Below, piece after piece: positions 38,751 to 41,253 of a stretch of 41,253 nt of DNA. A program made the position numbers and the translations under genes. A model generated the notes under the pieces. That model saw only the letters and a program-made list of their open reading frames with translations, was not told the DNA's origin and made no database searches. Position 1 is the stretch's first letter; each line of letters starts with the position of its first letter. Source of the stretch: Hydrocurvibacter sp036169815 (GTDB lineage Bacteria > Campylobacterota > Campylobacteria > Campylobacterales > Sulfurimonadaceae); assembly GCA_036169815.1 (NCBI GenBank), contig JAVHOA010000059.1, positions 1-41,253 of the forward strand. Reading direction: 5' to 3'.

Positions 38751-39561
38751 AAATTACGGTTTCTGTTTTGGTGTCAAACGTGCAATCAAGATTGCCGAAG
38801 AGAATAAAAACTCTGTAACATACGGGCCGCTTATCCATAATGCCAAAGAGATTGAACGACTTGATCAAGATTATAAAGTAGGTTTAACTGAAGATATTAC
38901 AAGTTTTCAAACTGGCGACAAAGCGGTTATTCGTACCCATGGGATTCCCAGAGGTGAGCTTAGATTTTTAGAAGAAAAGGGCGTTGATGTAATCGATGCG
39001 ACATGCCCATATGTGACCAAACCGCAGCAGATATGCGAAGAGATGAGTGCGCTAGGATATGATATTATCATTTTTGGCGATGAAACCCATCCTGAGATTA
39101 AGGGTGTCAAAAGCTATGCACAGCACGGCGCGTATGTTGTGAGTTGTGTTGCAGATTTGGAAGATTTAAAACTCAAAGAGCATATTGCCCTTGTTGCCCA
39201 AACGACAAGGAAAGCTGAGGATTATCTTGAAATCGCTTGCTATTTAATCCCTCGTTATAAAGAGGTTCGTGTTTTTAACACCATCTGCAACGCAACATTT
39301 GAAAATCAAGATGCGGTCAGAAAACTAGCAAAAAGAGCAGATGTTATGCTTATCATCGGTGGAAAAAACTCTTCTAACACAAAACAACTTTACAGCATCG
39401 CAAAAGAGTTTTGTGCTCAGAGTTATCATATCGAAGATGAAAAAGATTTAGAGTTGGTGTGGTTTGGAGGTAAAAAACTCTGTGGTATCAGTGCCGGAGC
39501 TTCCACTCCTGATTGGATTATTCAAAAGGTTGTGAACGGTTTAGAAAATCTCATTCACTGA
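38731..39561 (+). CDS. ispH: 4-hydroxy-3-methylbut-2-enyl diphosphate reductase
   Basis: A 276-residue iron-sulfur enzyme that carries out the last step of the MEP isoprenoid pathway. The three cluster cysteines are visible: C12 in NYGFCFGVKRA, one in DATCPYV and one in NTICNATF; EHxx-type proton donor regions and SxNT (KNSSNTKQL) are also present. ATG at 38731 gives the usual MKIELAENYGF start; a TTG at 38725 is less likely. It overlaps the 3' end of aroA by 20 bases. The convergent Wzz-like gene overlaps its 3' end by 11 bases, where rpsA is found in relatives. Confidence 0.95.
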   Translation: MKIELAENYGFCFGVKRAIKIAEENKNSVTYGPLIHNAKEIERLDQDYKVGLTEDITSFQTGDKAVIRTHGIPRGELRFLEEKGVDVIDATCPYVTKPQQICEEMSALGYDIIIFGDETHPEIKGVKSYAQHGAYVVSCVADLEDLKLKEHIALVAQTTRKAEDYLEIACYLIPRYKEVRVFNTICNATFENQDAVRKLAKRADVMLIIGGKNSSNTKQLYSIAKEFCAQSYHIEDEKDLELVWFGGKKLCGISAGASTPDWIIQKVVNGLENLIH

Positions 39562-40489
39562 GATTTTCCTCTTTTTTGATAAACTCAAGTAAAAATATCC
39601 CAAAAATTCCAAGAATAAGTGAAGTGACAAAAGAGACAACAACGATGAGTCCTCGTTTTGGTCCCTCTTTATCTTTCTCATAGGCAACACTTGGAGCCGT
39701 CATCATTTTCACATTATAGTAGTCACTAGATTGGGCTAAAACTTTTTTCTGAATTAATGCCGACATCAACTGAGAAAGTTGGGTTTTTAGTGCAAGATCA
39801 TTGGTTTTTTGTAGCTCATCATTATAATAATCTATCTTTTTTTCCATATCAGAGAGTTCATTCATGCGTAGAGAATTTGATGCTTTGGTTAAAAAGAGCA
39901 TGACTATCTCTTTTGCCAGTACAGGATCAGGGTCACTAAAGCCCAGTGTAATCACTGAAGTTTTTTTATCCGAACTAACAGTGAGTCTTGGCTTTATGTT
40001 TTGATAGGTTTTAAAGAGTAATTCCTCTTTCTCTTGGACTGTCATCTCATCGAGTGTTTTTTCAGGAGCGCGTTGAAGCAAATGATAAAAAGTGTCATTT
40101 CCCAATGCAAAATGGTAGTTTTTATCGGCATCAATTGCATTAATCTTTTCAAACAGTTTCGTTTGTGTTAAAAATGTTCGCATCCAATTGTAATCATCAA
40201 GATAAAGTTGGTAAGCACCATCCGCAGTCATAGCGCCACCGCCAATATCCACTCCAGCTAAACCAGCTAACGCACCAAGACCTCCCATAGAGGAAGAAGC
40301 AGAATCTCCTTGTGGAACTAACACTGCCGCAGAGTGGTAAATATTGGGCTTTGTGAGAGTCCATAATGCGCTGAGCAGTGTCACAACAAGAGTAAAGGCA
40401 ACCAGCTTTTTTTTGTGTTTTGCAATGGTGCGCCCAAGCTCACGTAAATCAATCTCATCCTCTTGGATATCTATGGTATTTTGATTCAT
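39551..40489 (-). CDS. Wzz-type chain-length determinant / polysaccharide co-polymerase
   Basis: A 312-residue inner membrane protein. It has a cytoplasmic N-terminus with the Wzz-like segment DEIDLRELGRTIAKHKKK, a first membrane helix at about 29-50, a large periplasmic region with a Gly/Ala-rich patch (GGLGALAGLAGVDIGGG) and a coiled coil at about 205-255, and a second helix at about 285-305 preceded by a proline-containing segment (APSVAYEKDKEGPKRG). Such proteins set the chain length of O-antigen or capsule polymers. There is no tyrosine kinase domain. Its ATG overlaps the stop of the SLBB export gene by one base. Confidence 0.88.
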   Translation of the reverse strand: MNQNTIDIQEDEIDLRELGRTIAKHKKKLVAFTLVVTLLSALWTLTKPNIYHSAAVLVPQGDSASSSMGGLGALAGLAGVDIGGGAMTADGAYQLYLDDYNWMRTFLTQTKLFEKINAIDADKNYHFALGNDTFYHLLQRAPEKTLDEMTVQEKEELLFKTYQNIKPRLTVSSDKKTSVITLGFSDPDPVLAKEIVMLFLTKASNSLRMNELSDMEKKIDYYNDELQKTNDLALKTQLSQLMSALIQKKVLAQSSDYYNVKMMTAPSVAYEKDKEGPKRGLIVVVSFVTSLILGIFGIFLLEFIKKEENLSE

Positions 40490-41253
40490 TAAAATATTCC
40501 TATTGTACGGAGTGCTGCGACGGAAACGGCGAGTTGGTACACAATAGAAGTGATGTCTTTGGCAAATTGCATACCGCTGATGGTACTGATATACATAGGA
40601 ACCACAACAACATCTCCTGGTCCGATATCGGCTGTTTTTGTAAAGAAAAACCCTTTTTTCGCTACTTCAGCTTCGCCGTTTGCATGGACGATAAAAATAC
40701 TATCCAAGGCTGCACTTGTTTTTGTTCCGCCTGATTTTTCTAGATATTCATCTACTCCATAATCTGGATTGTACACAATAGCATTTGGATTGAGCACTTC
40801 ACCCTGAACAATAACGCTATCCTCTTTTTCTGGAATATAAAGGGCATCTCCATTTTTTAAGAGAATATCCGATGAAGATCCCTTGAATTTTGTCACATTT
40901 TGATCAATATTGAGCGCTAATCTTCCAACAAATGGAGTTGTTTTGATCTCCTCCTTGAGTGTGCCAATTAAACTGACGAGTTGTGTTTTATCTGATGCGA
41001 CTTGTCCTGCTTCTGTTGGTTGTGTTGCAATAAACATTACTCTTTGTTCAAGATCTTTGATCTGTCTTTCTACACCCTCTTGCTGGCGTACCTTGAGTTC
41101 TTCTCGTGTAAATACGGCCGCTTTTGTGTAAGCACTTTCAATAAATCCACCCGCACGTTGAATAAGATTGGAGAGATGATCACCATCTTCAATCGCGTAT
41201 TCTCCAGGATACTTAACTTTACCAAATAGTTTGACCGATTTACGTTCATTCCA
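40489..41253 (-). CDS. Polysaccharide export protein with SLBB domains (partial, 5' end beyond window)
   Basis: An open frame of 254 residues running to the window edge; the start lies outside. An internal ATG at 41037 is not the start, because the frame stays open through 72 more codons that still encode a good SLBB domain (VKLFGKVKYPGEYAIEDGDHL). A coiled-coil segment (about residues 50-75 of the visible part) follows, then a second SLBB domain (VIVQGEVLNPNAIVYNPD...YLEKSGG). The C-terminus (DITSIVYQLAVSVAALRTIG) is typical of long OtnA/Wza-like export proteins. It would form or gate the outer-membrane channel for a polysaccharide whose length the neighbouring Wzz protein controls. Confidence 0.88.
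   Translation of the reverse strand, partial: WNERKSVKLFGKVKYPGEYAIEDGDHLSNLIQRAGGFIESAYTKAAVFTREELKVRQQEGVERQIKDLEQRVMFIATQPTEAGQVASDKTQLVSLIGTLKEEIKTTPFVGRLALNIDQNVTKFKGSSSDILLKNGDALYIPEKEDSVIVQGEVLNPNAIVYNPDYGVDEYLEKSGGTKTSAALDSIFIVHANGEAEVAKKGFFFTKTADIGPGDVVVVPMYISTISGMQFAKDITSIVYQLAVSVAALRTIGIF

Noticed and set aside
41035..41037. ATG at 41037 as start of the SLBB export gene
   Set aside because: The frame stays open to the window edge and the upstream codons encode another SLBB domain, so the gene continues beyond the window.

Overview
The window reads as chromosome of a campylobacterotal (epsilonproteobacterial) bacterium, most likely Sulfurospirillum or a close relative; the genus is inference from remembered gene order, not a database match. 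The support is: AT-rich DNA with T-rich promoters and TATAAT-like -10 boxes; the block DUF2018 - secreted protein - polyprenyl synthase - hemA - proS - fxsA - hemC - ubiD, as in Helicobacter and Campylobacter; pheS-pheT-aroA-ispH beside a divergent HIT gene; ppiD-ftsA-ftsZ; several small c-type cytochromes; and a Tat-exported SorAB sulfite dehydrogenase. No rRNA, tRNA, insertion sequence, prophage or CRISPR array is visible, and no stretch over 300 bases lacks a gene.

Layout. 133-1959 encodes a chemoreceptor with a zinc-binding CZB tail. 1949-3895 (minus) is an Uup-like ABC-F ATPase. 3966-7982 (minus) is a tightly overlapping operon of an HD-GYP response regulator, a SCO1/SenC-like copper protein and a hybrid histidine kinase. 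8030-8434 (minus) is a cytochrome c. 8608-11387 (plus) holds a tiny membrane protein, an M48 protease, prmC and a DUF4149 protein. A compact repeat element fills 11393-11530. 11529-15854 (minus) is ppiD-ftsA-ftsZ plus a J-domain protein. bioA follows, then sorAB (minus) with a divergent LysR regulator. 19906-21107 is rsmH and an FtsL-like protein; 21189-27977 is the hemA/proS/hemC block; then ubiD, a cytochrome c, argH and an OsmC-family gene. 32385-33968 (minus) has a MltC-like transglycosylase and a HIT protein. 34121-39561 is pheS-pheT-aroA-ispH. 39551-41253 (minus) is the tail of a polysaccharide export operon (Wzz-like and an SLBB protein cut by the window edge).

How the genes work together. 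Much of the window is housekeeping: division (ftsA, ftsZ, ftsL-like), envelope maintenance, tetrapyrrole and probable menaquinone synthesis, translation factors. These feed an anaerobic or microaerobic respiratory lifestyle with periplasmic cytochromes and sulfite oxidation. Signalling genes (CZB chemoreceptor, HD-GYP/SCO/kinase operon) suggest sensing of metal or redox state.

The most striking signal is not a gene. The palindrome TTACATGTAA (core TACATGTA, extended form CTTACATGTAAG) recurs across the window: I count 23 copies of the 8-base core and 11 of the full 10-mer, about one core per 1.8 kb, against roughly one core and about 0.1 decamers expected from base composition. Copies lie inside conserved genes, in 5' leaders overlapping ribosome binding sites, and as close pairs between convergent genes.
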